Source of the DNA: Coptis chinensis
Lineage: Eukaryota; Streptophyta; Magnoliopsida; Ranunculales; Ranunculaceae
Direction of reading: 5' to 3'
Assembly: GCA_015680905.1 (NCBI GenBank)
Contig: CM027385.1
Location: forward strand, 28,526,501 to 28,590,500
DNA length: 64,000 nt
The position numbers were made by a program, and so were the translations under genes. The notes under the pieces were generated by a model. The model saw only the letters and a list, made by a program, of their open reading frames with translations. It was not told where the DNA came from and made no database searches. Within the stretch, counting starts at the first letter, position 1; each line of letters opens with the position of its first letter. Below are positions 21,638 through 33,728 of the stretch, in pieces.

Positions 21638-23213
21638 CTAAGGTATCTCCCCTTTATAGATCATATTGATTACGCTAATGGGTTTTTCATGTATGGCAGC
21701 AATTTCTGCGGGTCTGACATCAGCCCTGAACTCTCGTAACTTGTCCTTTTTCATCAATCTATCAATTTCTTTCAATAATTGCAAACATCTGTTTGTTTCA
21801 TGATTTTCGACTTTATGAAAGTGATAATAAGACCTGTCCTTTATTTCCTTGAGAGTGTACTTTGGCCATATTACCAAATCTTCTTTCGCCACCCTCCTTA
21901 AAATATCTTCAGGTGTGGTATTGATGGCAATAAATTTTTTGGGATCTAGCTCTTCTTTTAGTGTTCTTTCATACCTCCTTCTTTGTTGCAATTGATTATC
22001 CTGACTTGTATAATTCTCCTGAGGTCTTTTGTTGTCTGATCTCGAGGAGTCCCGACTCTCATGTTGATCTCGATTATCCCTGTCTCTCTTTCCTGACTCC
22101 GATACTTGCAGTATAGTTTGCACCATGGCTACTTGTATCCCTTCTCCCACCCAAATATCTCTGTTAACTTTGTCATATAGTTCCTGTAGACTTTTAACTT
22201 CCTTGCGCAAGAGATATTTGTGCATATCTGATCCTAAGACCAAACCCATTTGGAAAGCCATGATAGCCGTCATCTCAGACTCATCAAACTTCTCCACTGA
22301 TTGAGTTTCAGCCTTGAATCGGGCCAAAAAATCTTTTAATAATTCCTTCTTTTCTTGCTTCAATTGAAATAAAACCGATACCTACTTCGGTTTTACCCTT
22401 TGATGACCATAATTCGTGAGGAATTTCTCCTCAATCTCATGAAAGCAAGAAATGGTCCTTTCAGATATCGTACATAACTATTTTAGTGCTTTGCCTTTTA
22501 AGCTTGAAGAAAAAGATCGACATAGCACCGAATCCCAATACTCAGTTCCATGATATATCGAGAACTGGTGTCGGTAGCTGAAAAAATGGCCCATTGGGTA
22601 TGTAATCCCATCATTATGAGTGAATTTAGGATTTTTGAATTTTAGGGGTAATGGCACCCTCTCTATCTCCTTTTTCAGAGGGTTTCGACTAACATCATTA
22701 GCTAATTTACGAACCGAGGCTGATACTTTCTCCAGCAACTGATCACCGAATTGTCTCTGTAATATTTCTTGCACCATCTCTTTCGTGATTGGTTGGGGTG
22801 CTTGTTTTACTTCTTCCTCTTGTACCATCTATGGTGTCGTTTTTGCCATTGACTGTACCTCTTCGAGATGGCTTTTCCTCACTTCCTCGAGATGGCTCTT
22901 CCTCGCTACTGGACTGCCCGAACTCGACTCAGCCCCATCTTTCTCAAATAAATCTTCCACTGCATGCGTTTCGTTCTCTTCCCTCACTACTTTGTTTTCT
23001 GCTATCAGAGCTTTGGTTTTTTTTATCCAGATCCTTAAACTTCTTTAACAAGACTTGCAAAGAAATCTCTTCCTCATGTACCTCTTCTACTTCCTCCAAT
23101 AATCTACTTATTAAACATCTTGTTCTTCGTTCCTCATTTTTAGATGGCACTTGAGAAGTACTTTCTCCATTTGCTGCTACTGCCTTACTTGATGTAGCAC
23201 ACTTTGGAGGCAT
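21638..23213 (-). pseudogene. Gag of element T
   Basis: Starts at 23213 (MPPKCATSSKAVAANG) with an acidic coiled-coil-like stretch (LLEEVEEVHEEEISLQVLLKK). Two shifts lead to 22828-22478 (MVQEILQRQFGDQLL.., FSIYHGTEYWDSVLCRSF) and 22363-21638 (LLKDFLARFKAETQSVEKF, AFQMGLVLGSDMHKYL), the retrotransposon gag domain. Near its end YYHFHKVENHETNRC is a degenerate zinc knuckle whose first Cys is Tyr. Gag would form particles; the frame is broken by at least two frameshifts and a stop (about 22380). Confidence 0.7.
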
Positions 23214-23343
23214 TGTGAAAAGAATATGAATACTCCACTGATCTCACAGAACTTCCTTGAACATGAACGATTACTCTTTACCACAAATGTCTAAAATGGA
23301 TTCGATCTCAAAGAAAAAGAAAATAAAAGCTTTTATTATCTTT

Positions 23344-23361
23344 GATCCACGGACGGCACCA
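23344..23361 (-). promoter_or_regulatory. Primer binding site of element T
   Basis: The minus strand reads TGGTGCCGTCCGTGGATC one base inside the LTR, like the TGGCGCCGTCTGTGGG-type primer sites of Tat and related gypsy elements. Confidence 0.65.
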
Positions 23362-23362
23362 A

Positions 23363-23811
23363 TGTTGTGTACAAAGGAAATTCACTAAGATCAAGGTGAT
23401 TGATATTAAATTAAGGTTTGATTGAAATTGAATCAAAGTTTAAGATAAAGTAAAATGAAGTTTTTGTATTGAACATTAATGGCGGTTACAAATCACTCCA
23501 TCTCCCTTTATATCGCTTTAGTTTTACAAATTTTGTGGAAAAATTAGAATGAATCATCTCTTTCCTCATCTTCTCTTTATATAGTCCTCTAGTTTAACTG
23601 TTTTCCAATCAGATCCCGACACGGGTGTCCATTATTATTATTATTCTTCTTCTTCTCCTTCTTCCTCCTTCTTTCTCCTTTTTTCCTGCGTTTCTCTATA
23701 ACAAATGAACTTAAAAGCAAGATACTGACAGTCATGTCAACATCTCAAGTTAGTTATGAAATTACGTGCAGAAATATCGGGTTGACGATATTTGCCCACG
23801 ATAACCCAACA
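23363..23811 (-). repeat. 5' LTR of element T
   Basis: 449 bp on the minus strand, from TGTTGGGTTATCG to GTACACAACA, with TGTTG..CAACA ends. A TATA box (ACTATATAAAGAG) lies at 23573-23586. Right flank ACCCA; no left partner to test the duplication. A (TTA)n-(TTC)n tract at 23631-23690 is inside. Confidence 0.7.
23631..23690. repeat. ATT/CTT-rich microsatellite tract
   Basis: ATT units pass into TTC/TCC units, within the LTR of element T. Confidence 0.85.
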
Positions 23812-23948
23812 ACCCAAAATGTGTCTCTAATATTGCACACATGTTTGGTTGTGTTCAAATAATTCTCTTCATGTCAAGATTCCATCTTCAGCATGTAGCC
23901 AAGGGTTGTGGATTAGTGGAATTTTGTTTTAATTTTACTGTGACCATT

Positions 23949-24998
23949 TATAAGCACCCAAAAGTGTAGTTTAAACCACTAAATAGTATTCTATTTATGC
24001 CAATTATGTTTATACTAAATAAGAGTTAGTAATGTTTACGTGTTTTTACGTATTCCAGTCATGAAGCTGTTTATGTGCTTAAAGATGCCTTATTGCATGG
24101 AAAACGAGCCAAGATGATTGCTGAGGAAGTTCTACATTTAAAGCCTAAGAATCATGAAGAAAAGCCTTTTCCAAACCCAGTCAAAGCTGGGAAGTCAAAG
24201 TCAATTCAGGTAGAAAAAGAACATAAAAGTCAATAAAACTTAAAATGGGCATATCTTTGGACTTGTGCCTCGGAATTGGGCTTACTTTATGTCAAAACGG
24301 CTAGATCGGAATAATTTCCAATGGACCATTCCTTGTCCAAATTAGAACTGCAAAAGTGGACGAAAAGTGCACTAAAGTAATTTCCAGCAGTTATGGCCTC
24401 TTTAGACCTAACCTAATAGACTTTGGGTTCACATTAGAGGCCCAAAGTCCCCCTTTTTATCCCATGCACAAAAATGTAACCTTAACCCTCTCCTATATAA
24501 AGAGAGTTAAGACTAAACTTATTCTTTCCTTCCTCCCCTTAGTCTCTAATTAGTTTAGTGTAGTTGTAGTTTAGTTTAAGGTTAACATTAGGTTTATAAT
24601 TGTAGCCTCCATTAAAACCTTCAATAAAACCTTTAGTTCTTCAATTCAATTCTTGTCTCTACTTTATAATGTCTTTCTTTTATTGCTTTAGTATAATGAT
24701 TTTGATGACACAAGGCTAAACCTCCATTAGAGGGGGTTTATGAAGCCACGTGAGAATGATATCTAATTAGAATAGTCATTGTTTTGTATTATGCACTTCA
24801 AGTTCTTCGTTGTGAGTTTCTAGAGATAGAACTCATAATGATGAACTAGAGTTTAGAGCCACCATCAAAGAGATTTGTGGTGGAGTTAAACTCTCATGCC
24901 AGTGGAGCCTTGATCCGAGATGACTTAGTCTTCACTAGGGATCAAACAATCGATTCGATGACTAAACTAATGGTCAATCGAATCGTGTGGTGGATTAC
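23949..24998 (+). repeat. 5' LTR of element E, first part
   Basis: Begins near TTATAAGCACCCAAAAGTG, a mutated form of the family's LTR start, so the left edge is uncertain by about 10 bases (a TGACC at 23939-23943 is another candidate). It shares the sequence CTAAACCTCCATTAGAGGGGG with B's LTR and has a TATA box (TCCTATATAAAGAG) at 24491. It stops at ATTAC (24994-24998), where B inserted. The 137 bases between T and E (23812-23948) hold nothing recognisable. Confidence 0.75.
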
Positions 24999-26480
24999 TG
25001 ATAAGAGCCCAAAATAGTAGTTTTAACCCCTTAACAATAATACTTTAATAAATAAGAGTTAATGTTGATTACGTGCTTTTATGTATTTTAGGCATTGAAG
25101 TCAATTATGTGCAGAAAGGTGTCACTTTGGCGAGATAAAGGAGCAAGGGTTGGTTGCTAAGAAGTTCTATGATTAAAGGCCAAGATTCAAGGAGAAAAAG
25201 ACTTTGTAAAGCCCGGTCAAACTTGAAAAGTAAAAGTCAACGCGAGCAGAAACAACACACAAAAGTCAGCAGAACTTCCGAAGACCGTATCTTTGGGTTC
25301 CGACCTCAGAATTGGGCCTACCTTATGTCAAAACGACCATATTGGTATCAGCTTTCCAATGGTCCAAGCCTTGATCTAATCAGAGGAGTAGAAGTGGACA
25401 AAAAGTCTATGTAAGTAAAGTCTAGTTCGAAAGGCCTATGTGGACTGAAGAAATTGGGTTTTGGGCTCGATTTTTCGGCCTGAAACATGGCTCCTCAGCC
25501 CATGCACGAAAATGTGGATCTGGTCTCCTCCATTTCAGGGTAGAAGACTTAACTCTTAAGCATTCTTAGCTTTAGGTAGCAAGTAGCCATTAGAGAATAG
25601 TTTTAGATATAGATTTAGATTTTAAATTAATTAGTTTTCATTTTACCTTGTTTAAATTAAGTTATTGAATCATTGTTATTGCTATTCATTAGATCAATAA
25701 AGTTAATTAGTTCTTCATAATTTAGTTTCATTTTCCATTAAATCATTGTAGTTTCAACTCATAGATTTAGTTATTTATCATTATTAGTTTCAATTAAATC
25801 TTGCATTAGTAGATTTCCATTTAGTAAAAATAAGCAAAGTTATAATCTTTATATCATGTCTTGCTTAAATTTATATATTAATGATAGTATAATGATTCTA
25901 GGCTAAACCTCCATTAGAGGGGGTTGAAGAAGCCTTGATGAAGCTTGATTTTTGTTAAGCGTAGAATAGTCGTGATTTCCCATTCCATTCTAGAAAACAA
26001 TTAGTTCACCATGAGAATGGGTTTGATTGTTTCACATGCTAGATGTTAGTTGATAGAGATTACCATAAACAACTAGGGATTAGGAAGAACCAATTGTTAT
26101 GCGAAAGCAGTTCGATTCGGATTACGACGATTCTTCATTAGTAAATTAAGTCGAGTTAAGGTGGAATCAATCCCCCCTAATTCCTTATCATTGATTCAAT
26201 TTAGCATTTCATAGTTGAATTATCGTATATCATTAGTATAATTTGCATCGAAGTATAATTTCGTAAAACTTTCATTAACTTTGGATAAATTGATAATCTT
26301 AGGAAATGCGAATTCTAAAGAACTAGGAGTGGAATGAATTTTTACTCCAACTCTATTTCGATAGAATCCAGAGTAGAAAATTTTGATAAACAATCTAGCA
26401 CACATAATAGTTTTAGTTTTACTTGCGTTTCAGTCTCGTTACTTATTCGTAGGTAAAACTATTCAATTTTACTTTTATCA
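24999..26480 (+). repeat. 5' LTR of element B
   Basis: 1482 bp, TGATAAGAGCCC to ACTTTTATCA. Pairs with 50839-52324. I see no good TATA box at the place where A and E have one. Confidence 0.93.
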
Positions 26481-26482
26481 AA

Positions 26483-26496
26483 TGGTGCCGCTACCA
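26483..26496 (+). promoter_or_regulatory. Primer binding site of element B
   Basis: TGGTGCCGCTACC two bases after the LTR, against TGGCGCCGTTGCC expected for tRNA-Asp. Confidence 0.75.
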
Positions 26497-26628
26497 TCTT
26501 AGTTCCTTTTAGAATTATTTTCGTTCGTATAATTAGTCTTTCCAAAGTCCCATTAAACCTACCCACCCTAGTTTGATTCTAACTGTGGTTGTCTGTTTTA
26601 GAACTGAAATTTTCCTTGAAGGATTACA

Positions 26629-26870
26629 CAGAGTGCGACCCCTCCCTTGGTAGGCTAACTTGGAGCGCCACCCGCACCCAAATCACTGGACATCAGTGAA
26701 GTACGGAGTGCGACCACGCCCTTGGTAGGCTAAATTGGAGCGCCACCTGCGCCTAAATCACTAGACATTAGTGAAGTACAGAGCGTGACCGCGCCCTTGG
26801 TAGGCTAAATTGGAGCGCCACCCGCACCTTACCTAGGCTAATTCTGAGCGCGACACGCGCCCTTTGCTGA
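26629..26870 (+). repeat. 75-bp tandem repeats with GC hairpins in the gag leader of element B
   Basis: Copies start at 26629, 26704 and 26779 (period 75, the last incomplete). Each holds two GC blocks, such as GAGTGCGACCACGCCC and GAGCGCCACCCGCACC, spaced by CTTGGTAGGCTAAATTGG. A further block, GAGCGCGACACGCGCCC, lies at about 26846. Confidence 0.85.
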
Positions 26871-27105
26871 AACCACCCAATTTCTAGAGGTTAGTTCAAA
26901 CATTCCATTTCTTCAAGTTATTCAGTGTTTCTAACTAGTTAAATACATAGAGCTCGCGTAAACAAGATATTATTCATAAGCGAAGCAAGGAGGCTTTCAA
27001 GTACTTCTTTCTTCCACACCTCGCATCTCCTATTAGATGTTCATACTAGCATATCAGGATTGTTTGAGTGTTGTCGTGTTTAGTTAAGATATTTCTTAGC
27101 CTTGC

Positions 27106-28870
27106 ATGAGATTAAGGTCAGGTCAAAGAAAAACACCTAACGTAATCAACTAACAACGTCAACAAACACGCCTTTCTAGTATACCACTCACTATACCTCT
27201 AGCTAATATACCACACACAACACCTGAAATAATGGCTGAAGAAAGAGAGTCACCTCTCTTTGACTTTTACAAAGCCTTGAACGATAGCCCAAAATCTTGC
27301 ATCGTTCTATCAGACCTAGTGGGGGATTTCCGAATTCCCCTAAATATATTTAATTTGTTACCTATTTTTTATGGGTTAGACCATGAAAAACCTTATCAGC
27401 ACATGCGTAGGATTGACCAAGTCTTTACTACATTCCACAATCCTAAGGTTGGTGCTGAACAAATTAAACTGAGGGTGTTTCCTTTCACCCTTGGCGATAA
27501 GGCGTCTTTGGTTAGCGCCCCTAATTCTAATTGGACTTCGTGGGCCAAACTTGTTTAACTATTTATGGAACATTTTTACCCACCATTGAAGACCGATGAA
27601 ATGCTTTCCAAGATTCATTTCTTTCGACAGAATCCTCATGAATCATTTTCAGAGGCTTGGAATCGTTTCACCGATCTTCTTATAGAGTGTCCACACCATA
27701 ACCTTGCGGAAGACACATTAGTTTGTGCCTTTTTCAAGGGACTGTTACACCACCACAAAGAGGTGCTTGACATAATGAATGGGGGTAGTTTCCTCAGTAA
27801 AGGAGCCTCAGAGGCTTACAAATTTTTAGAAGATCAAACTAAGCGTAATAATAACTAGGGGGTAGTGATGGTATCTCCCGTTCCGCTAGTTCTTTTACAA
27901 CAGTTAAGGCCGCCGGTATGTTTGAGATGAAACCCGATCTTGAGCTAAAAACTTTAATAGAAATCTCACTAAAAAGGTAGAGGCTATTTCTGTTCAACAA
28001 AAACCTATCCCCGTCATGAATGTCAACTCCAATCCATGTAATTTCTGTTTGAGTCATGAACATCCCGACTCCTATTGTCCTCTAGCTTATGAACAACAAA
28101 CATCACAACAAGATAACGTTTGCTCAATTAATAGTTATACTATTCCTAATGCCCCTTGGAGACAACATCCCAACTTCAGTTGGAGAAATAATCAACAAGT
28201 AACACCTCCAGGGTTTAATAATCAAAATGTTAGGCAAGCAAACAATTATAACCAAGCTCCACCACAACAAGGACAAGGCCAGGGTAATTATAATAATTAT
28301 AACAATAATAATTATAATGCTAATAGAGGTATCATCCCGGTTAATAATAATAACTATCACAATCCACCCATTACTAATCAACGTGACATAGTTCTTGTCA
28401 CACAACCTGTAACAACTACTCCTCCACAACCGGATTGTTTCGATGCCTTTATGCAATCTCAACAACAGATTTTACAAGCCATCCAACTTTCTTTACAGCA
28501 GTTAGCACAAGAGAAAGTACAACCAAAAGGTGTGTTTCCAGGTCAAGCAATACCTAATCCTAAAACAACAAACACAGCCTTTGAGTTGAATGGTAATACT
28601 AGTACGGAAAATGCAAACATAGGTGAGCTAAATGTCATCACCACTCTCCGTTCTAGGATAGTGGTTGATAACAATGTAACTATGCCTATAGTTACCCCAC
28701 AAGTAGTCCCTACACCGGAGATTGAACTAGATACCAAAATAGAAACTAAAGAGCCTACCCCTGTAGAGGTACCAGTTAAACCACAACCTAAGAAACAAAA
28801 AGCCAAGGTTAGACATCTAGTTAATCCATACGCTAAATATAGAGAGAAACCACCATTTCCCCAGAGATGA
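27106..28870 (+). pseudogene. Gag of element B
   Basis: ATG at 27106 (MRLRSGQRKTPNVIN) is followed by a TAA at 27151-27153, where element C has TGG. The gag core continues from MAEERESPLFDFYKALN (27232) through GLDHEKPYQHMRRIDQVF, a frameshifted patch, a TAA at 27556-27558, FYPPLKTDEMLSKIHFFRQ and CPHHNLAEDTLVCAFFKG. After another shift near 27860 comes the zinc knuckle CNFCLSHEHPDSYC (CX2CX4HX4C, from 28037) and an Asn/Gln-rich tail, then the lead-in to protease (AKYREKPPFPQR), ending with a TGA at 28868-28870. Gag would form the particle and bind RNA. At least three stops and two shifts make it inactive. Confidence 0.85.
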
Positions 28871-28873
28871 GCT

Positions 28874-29998
28874 ATGTTAAACAAGGATACAAACTATGAC
28901 GAGATTAGGGAAGTTTTCAAAAATCTAACGATACACCTACCCTTTCTCGAAGCTATTAAAAAATTACCTCACCACGCTAAGTTTCTTAAAGAGTTATGCA
29001 CAACTAGGCGTAAGACAAATATTCCTAAAGACGCCTTGCTAACTAAACAGTTTCCAACTTTATCAGAACATAATGGAATTGTTAAGTACAAGGACCCTGG
29101 TCGTCTTACTGTACAATGCACCTTAGGAGATTCCCACACGACCACTGCTTTATTAGACCTGGGGGCAAGTGTTAACTTACTCCTGTATTATCTATACAAA
29201 CAAATAGGTCTACAAGAGATGCAACCTACTCAAATGACGTTGTAATTAGCGGATCAGTCTATTAAGTATCCTAAGGGTGTGGTTGAAAACCTGCTTGTTA
29301 AGGTTCAGGATTTCTACTATCTTGCTGATTTTGTTATCCTCGATACAGAAGTCGTTAACGACTCTGTTCCGATCATCTTAAGGCATCCTTTTTTGGCAAC
29401 TGCCAACGTGCTTATAAATTGCCGTGATGGTTCGATGTCCTTATCTTTTGGCCATCTTTCTGTTGAGGTAAATGTTTTTAAAATGATGAAACAGTTACCA
29501 GATTCGTCTATAGATGGGGAGGTTAGCATGATCGAGAGCTTAGCTCAAGATTATTTTAATAACACGTTTCTAGAAAACCATATGCATAAATTCTTTTCTT
29601 TTGGAAGTTCAGATTTCGTCGATGACTGCTATTTAGAGGAAGTCAACACCATCTTTGAGTCTACACCTATCGTAGACCCTTCTGTTGCTCCATCTACTGA
29701 GTTTGAAGACCTGCTGCCTAAGCAAGTATTCATTACTCAAGATGAGGACCCTCCAGAAGCATTTATCGACATTCCTTCCACCCCTGTGCCTAAACCTCTT
29801 CCTTCTGAGTTAAAAGATATTCAACTTGATCCGGATGGTAGTCATCCGGTAATTATATCTTCTCTGTTATCTAAGGAGGAAAAGACACGTTTGATCAGGG
29901 TAATTAGGGAACATCGTTCTGTGATTGGTTGGTCCCTAGCTAACATTAAGGGAATTGACCCTAATGTGTGCACTCATCGTATCCATTTTGGAGGATAA
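28874..29998 (+). pseudogene. Protease and linker of element B
   Basis: 28874-29245 covers REVFKNLTIHLPFLEAIKK, LCTTRRKTNIPKDALL and the active-site region TTALLDLGASVNLLLYYL, ending in a TAA at 29243-29245 (a Gln codon in A and C). 29279-29998 goes on with VENLLVKVQDFYY, PIILRHPFLATANVLI (G to R against A's ILGHPF) and the acidic linker to RT (MIESLAQDYFNNTFLENHMH). A frameshift near 29995 separates it from RT. In the live element this protease would mature Gag-Pol. Confidence 0.85.
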
Positions 29999-30623
29999 CG
30001 CAAAGACTTCTCGCGAACCTCAGCGTCGCTTGAACCCTGCCATGAAAGAGGTGGTCAGGGAAGAAGTCTTACGGTTACTCGATGCGGGTATCATATACCC
30101 AATCTCTGATAGCGAATGGGTAAGTCCCATTCATGTAGTTCCTAAGAAATCAAGGATTACCATGGTACGTAATGCCAAGGGTGAATATGTTGCAACGCAT
30201 GGTCCTATGAAATGGCGAATCTGTATCGATTACAGACGTTTAAATGCCATGATATGAAATGATCATTTTCCTTTACCCTTTATAGATCAGATGCTAGAAC
30301 GTCTAGCTGGTCATGCTTTTTACTGTTTTTTGGATGGCTACTCTGGCTATTTCCAAATTACTATTGATATTGATGACCAAGAAAAGACTACCCTCACATG
30401 TTCTTTTGGAACATACGCCTATAAACGATTGCCTTTTGGCCTTTGTAATGTTCCTGGTACCTTCCAGCAGTGTATGCTTCATATATTTAGTGATATGGTA
30501 GAGAATTTCATGGAAGTATTCATGGATAATTTTTCTATCTATGGAGACTCTTTCACTGACTACCTATCTAACCTGTCTAAGGTTTTCACATGGCGTGAAG
30601 AGAAGAGTCTAGTTTTAAATTGA
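29955..30623 (+). pseudogene. Reverse transcriptase of element B, with FMDN in place of FMDD
   Basis: 29955-30257 has SEWVSPIHVVPKKS and MKWRICIDYRRLNAM, ending in a TGA where element A has Arg (R of TRKDH). 30291-30623 continues MLERLAGHAFYCFLDGYSG, LPFGLCNVPGTFQQC and VFMDNFSIYGDSF. The last catalytic Asp is Asn (codon 30528-30530, GAT to AAT). The frame ends in a TGA (30621-30623) where A has the Trp of LNWEKC. Both stops and the active-site change fit G-to-A or C-to-T decay. Confidence 0.9.
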
Positions 30624-30638
30624 GAAAAATGTCATTTC

Positions 30639-31298
30639 ATGGTGAAAAAAGGAATAATGCTAGAACATATTGTATCTAGTGATGGCATAGAAGTAGATAA
30701 GGCCAAACTAGATAAGATTGTGACTCTACCTATACCACAGACTATCCGTGATATTAAAGCCATTCTAGGCCATGCAGGTTTTTATAGGAGCTTTATCAAA
30801 GATTTTTCAAAAATAACTAGGCCTTTAACTAATCTGCTTTTAAAGGATGCCATCTTTGATTTTAATTTTAATTGTAAACAGGCTTTTGACACTTTAAAAG
30901 CCACCTTAACCTCTGCACCCATTATACAGCCTCCCGATTGGTCTAAACCTTTCGAACTCATGTGTGATGCTAGTGATTATGCTGTTGGTGCTGTCTTGGG
31001 TCAGAAACTAGATAATAAATCCACTGTTATTTATTATGCTAGTAAAACTTTAAATGATGCTCAAAGGAATTATACAACTACTGAAAAAGAATTCTTAGAT
31101 GTTGTTTATGCTTTAGATAAGTTTCGTCCTTATTTGGTTGGTTCTAAAACTCTAGTTTACACGGACCAAGCCGCCCTTAGGTACCTTCTCGCAAAGAAGG
31201 ATGCTAAGCAGAGATTAATCCGATTGATTCTTCTCCTACAAGAGTTCACATTAGAAATAAAGGACAAAAGAGGGGTCGAAAATGTAGTTGTCGACTAG
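30639..31298 (+). pseudogene. RNase H of element B
   Basis: 219 residues: the end of RT ([17 protein letters not shown]), the connection ([18 protein letters not shown]) and RNase H ([48 protein letters not shown]). Catalytic-type acidic residues in CDAS, TEKE and YTDQ are visible. The segment ends in a TAG at 31296-31298 just before LSRLTND, where an Asp/His-Leu-Ser-Arg-Leu end is usual. This is the longest intact RNase H frame in the window. Confidence 0.88.
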
Positions 31299-31299
31299 T

Positions 31300-32663
31300 T
31301 ATCTAGACTTACAAATGACGATGATAGTGATTCTGAGTCCATACCGGACTCTTTTCCTGATGAGCATCTGTATGCTATTTTTTCTACACCATGGTATGCT
31401 AACATTGTGAATTATTTAGTGTCTGATACTATTCTTGATGATTGGTCAAGAAATGAACGTAAGAAGTTTTTGGCCAGAGTTAAGCTATACTACTAGGATT
31501 AGCCCTACCTTTTTAAGTATTGTGCGGTTCAGATTATTCGTCGTAGTATTCCCTAGTGGGAATATAATGAGGTTCTCTCATTTTTCCATGACAAAGAGTG
31601 TGGTGGCCATTTTAGTGGTATGAAAACAGCTGCTAAAATTATTCAATGTGGGTTTTATTGGCCTACTCTTTTTAAAGATGCCTAAGTGCATAAGACGTGT
31701 GTTCGTTGCCTACAACTTGGGCGAATCACGAAGCGTAATATGATGCCATTAAATCCAATCATGGTGGTAGATGTTTTTGACGTATGGGGCATTGATTTCA
31801 TGGGTCCCTTTCCTGTTTCCCACTATTTCATTTATATTCTAGTTGCCGTGGACTACGTGTCTAAATGGATAGAGGCCATATCTTGCCGTAGCAATGACCA
31901 TAAGACAGTTGTGTTTTTTTTATTAAGGAGTACATCTTCTGTCCATTTGGCATTCCTAAAGCCATCATTAGTGATGGTGGAACACATTTTTGCAACAGAG
32001 TTGTTGCATCTCTAGTGAAAAAGTATGGAGTTACACATAAGGTAGCAACTCTTTATCATCCACAAACTAGCAGACAAGTATAAGTTTCTAATAGGGAAAT
32101 CAAAAAGATCTTAGAAACAACTGTACATCCTGATTGGAAAGACTGGTCAAAGCGTCTATCTGATGCCTTATGGGCATATAGGACTGCTTTCAAAACTCTT
32201 ATAGGTATGTCTCCCTTTAGACTTGTATTTGGGAAACCTTGTCATTTGCTTGTTGAATTGGAGCATCATGCTATGCGGGCTATAAAAAGCCTTAACTTCA
32301 ATTTTGATGAGGCGGGTGTCAAGCGCAAGTTGCAATTGAATGAGTTTGATGAAACTCCGTAGCGATTCTTATGATCTCGCAAAGGATTATAAAGCTAACA
32401 TGAAACATGTTCATGATAAGCAATTCTAGTGCAAAGAGATTGTGGTCGGTCAAAAGGTCTTGCTTTACAACTCCCGTCTACATATTTTTCCTGGGAAATT
32501 AAAAACACATTGGTCTGGTCCTTTTCTAGTTACTGAAGTCACCCCTTACGGGGCAATCACCTTGGTAAATCCCAAGGACAACAATATCTTTCAAGTCAAT
32601 GGTCAATGGTTAAAACATTTTTACGAGCTATTGTCCCCTGATCTGGAGGAAGTCCTTTTATAG
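31300..32663 (+). pseudogene. Integrase of element B
   Basis: The HHCC module ([17 protein letters not shown]) spans about 31590-31720 with a shift and a stop at 31683. The core starts in 31686-32015: [25 protein letters not shown] with the first Asp, then a shift near 31920. The second Asp (ISDGGTHFCN) and Glu (SNREIKKI) are readable at about 31970 and 32090 in another frame, with a stop next to the Glu region. The C-terminal GPY/F module is intact in 32442-32663 ([20 protein letters not shown]). It would integrate cDNA; it is now broken in several places. Confidence 0.85.
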
Positions 32664-33728
32664 GACCCTGTCTATGAGGACTGACCTTTGTTGGTTGGTG
32701 TACTTCCTTTCATTTCCATATACTGGTAATTGTACCATTCAGGTAACCGAGCCCTCCCTATGGAGTGTGTGGTTGTAAGTACCGGATCCTAAGTCCACGA
32801 TTAACATAATTCACATTTTCCACTCTTGCATGTCTTCTCGGTTTTTGAGTCATGTTCCTCTATGGTGTGAATTACGTCTTTATTGCTTTTCATTTTTCTT
32901 ATAGTAAACATCATGCATAAAAATTAAAAAATTCTAAATCATAAAAATAGTAATTTAGGAAGTCTCGGGAATCTGACTTTAAAAGACCCACGTTTCAAAC
33001 AAATTTTCTAAACTCTGTTGTCTAAAACTTGTTAGGGGATGGGGCATTCATTTTTCGTCCTTGATTGCTCAACTTTCCATTTGTGTTGCTTAGGCCGTTT
33101 AATTGTATTTCGATTTGGGTTGACATTATCTATGAACTTAGATTTCATTCGTTCGCATAACTTACATCACGCACGCACTTTGAGGTATTTTCCATCTTCT
33201 TATATGTCACCTAAGGTTGGAATAGAGTGTTTTATGGATCATTGGATTGGAAATTCTCTCCTGATTATTTCCATAGTTCATTCGCAAAAATCGGATCGGT
33301 AACGAAGCGGCAATTTTAGTTTGAAGTTGCGCGAAAAATTGACAAATTTCGAAAATCAAATTGGGCTTGGGCCCAAATCTCGCATGCACGTGCCACGCAC
33401 ATGCGTCCCTTTCTTCTAACACCAGAACAGATCGCGAGTTTTCCTTTTCCCCACCTCCATTAACAAAGCTTCAAAACCCTAACCAAAAATAATAAAAAAG
33501 AAAAGAAAACCTAAATACACCCACGCCTAAAGTTCAAATCAACTTCAAATATTCTCCAAAACATTCCCCCACCAATTCCGACCTTTTGGAATACCAAAAA
33601 CATACGAAAATTCACAAATTTTGAACTGCCACCGCCACCACCGCGCCTCCTCTGATTATTTTTAGTGAGTTTGTTTCAAAACTCGTCTCCCTACCTTATT
33701 TAAACCCACAAATCCTATCAAAACTCCA
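32664..33728 (+). other. Noncoding stretch between pol and acc1 in element B
   Basis: No supported frame. GAATCTGACTTTAAAAGACC at about 32970 recurs in element E at 56900, and the segment from about 33165 recurs in element C (43257 leftwards), so this is conserved element sequence. A TATA-like CTTATTTAAACCC lies at about 33692, 37 bases before the acc1 start. Confidence 0.5.

Larger units (their letters stand above)
20118..23811 (-). mobile_element. Element T: Tat-like Ty3/gypsy retrotransposon lacking RT and RNase H
   Basis: Right to left: LTR, primer site, gag with coiled-coil N-terminus, retropepsin, then directly integrase. RT and RNase H are absent, lost at about 21010-21050. The integrase style (YYAQGNGQAEATNKTIM, WAYRTTPRTATGESPF-like) and the VDCGSSVNILF protease are those of the Tat branch rather than Athila. 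No second LTR was found left of 20118, so the 3' part is missing. Several stops and frameshifts are present. Confidence 0.8.

Noticed and set aside
22789-23154. 121-residue plus-strand frame rich in Ser and Leu
   Set aside because: Antisense shadow of the coiled-coil gag of element T.
28120-28500. Asn/Gln-rich low-complexity segment as a prion-like host protein
   Set aside because: It is the tail of gag, after the zinc knuckle, found in A, B and C alike.
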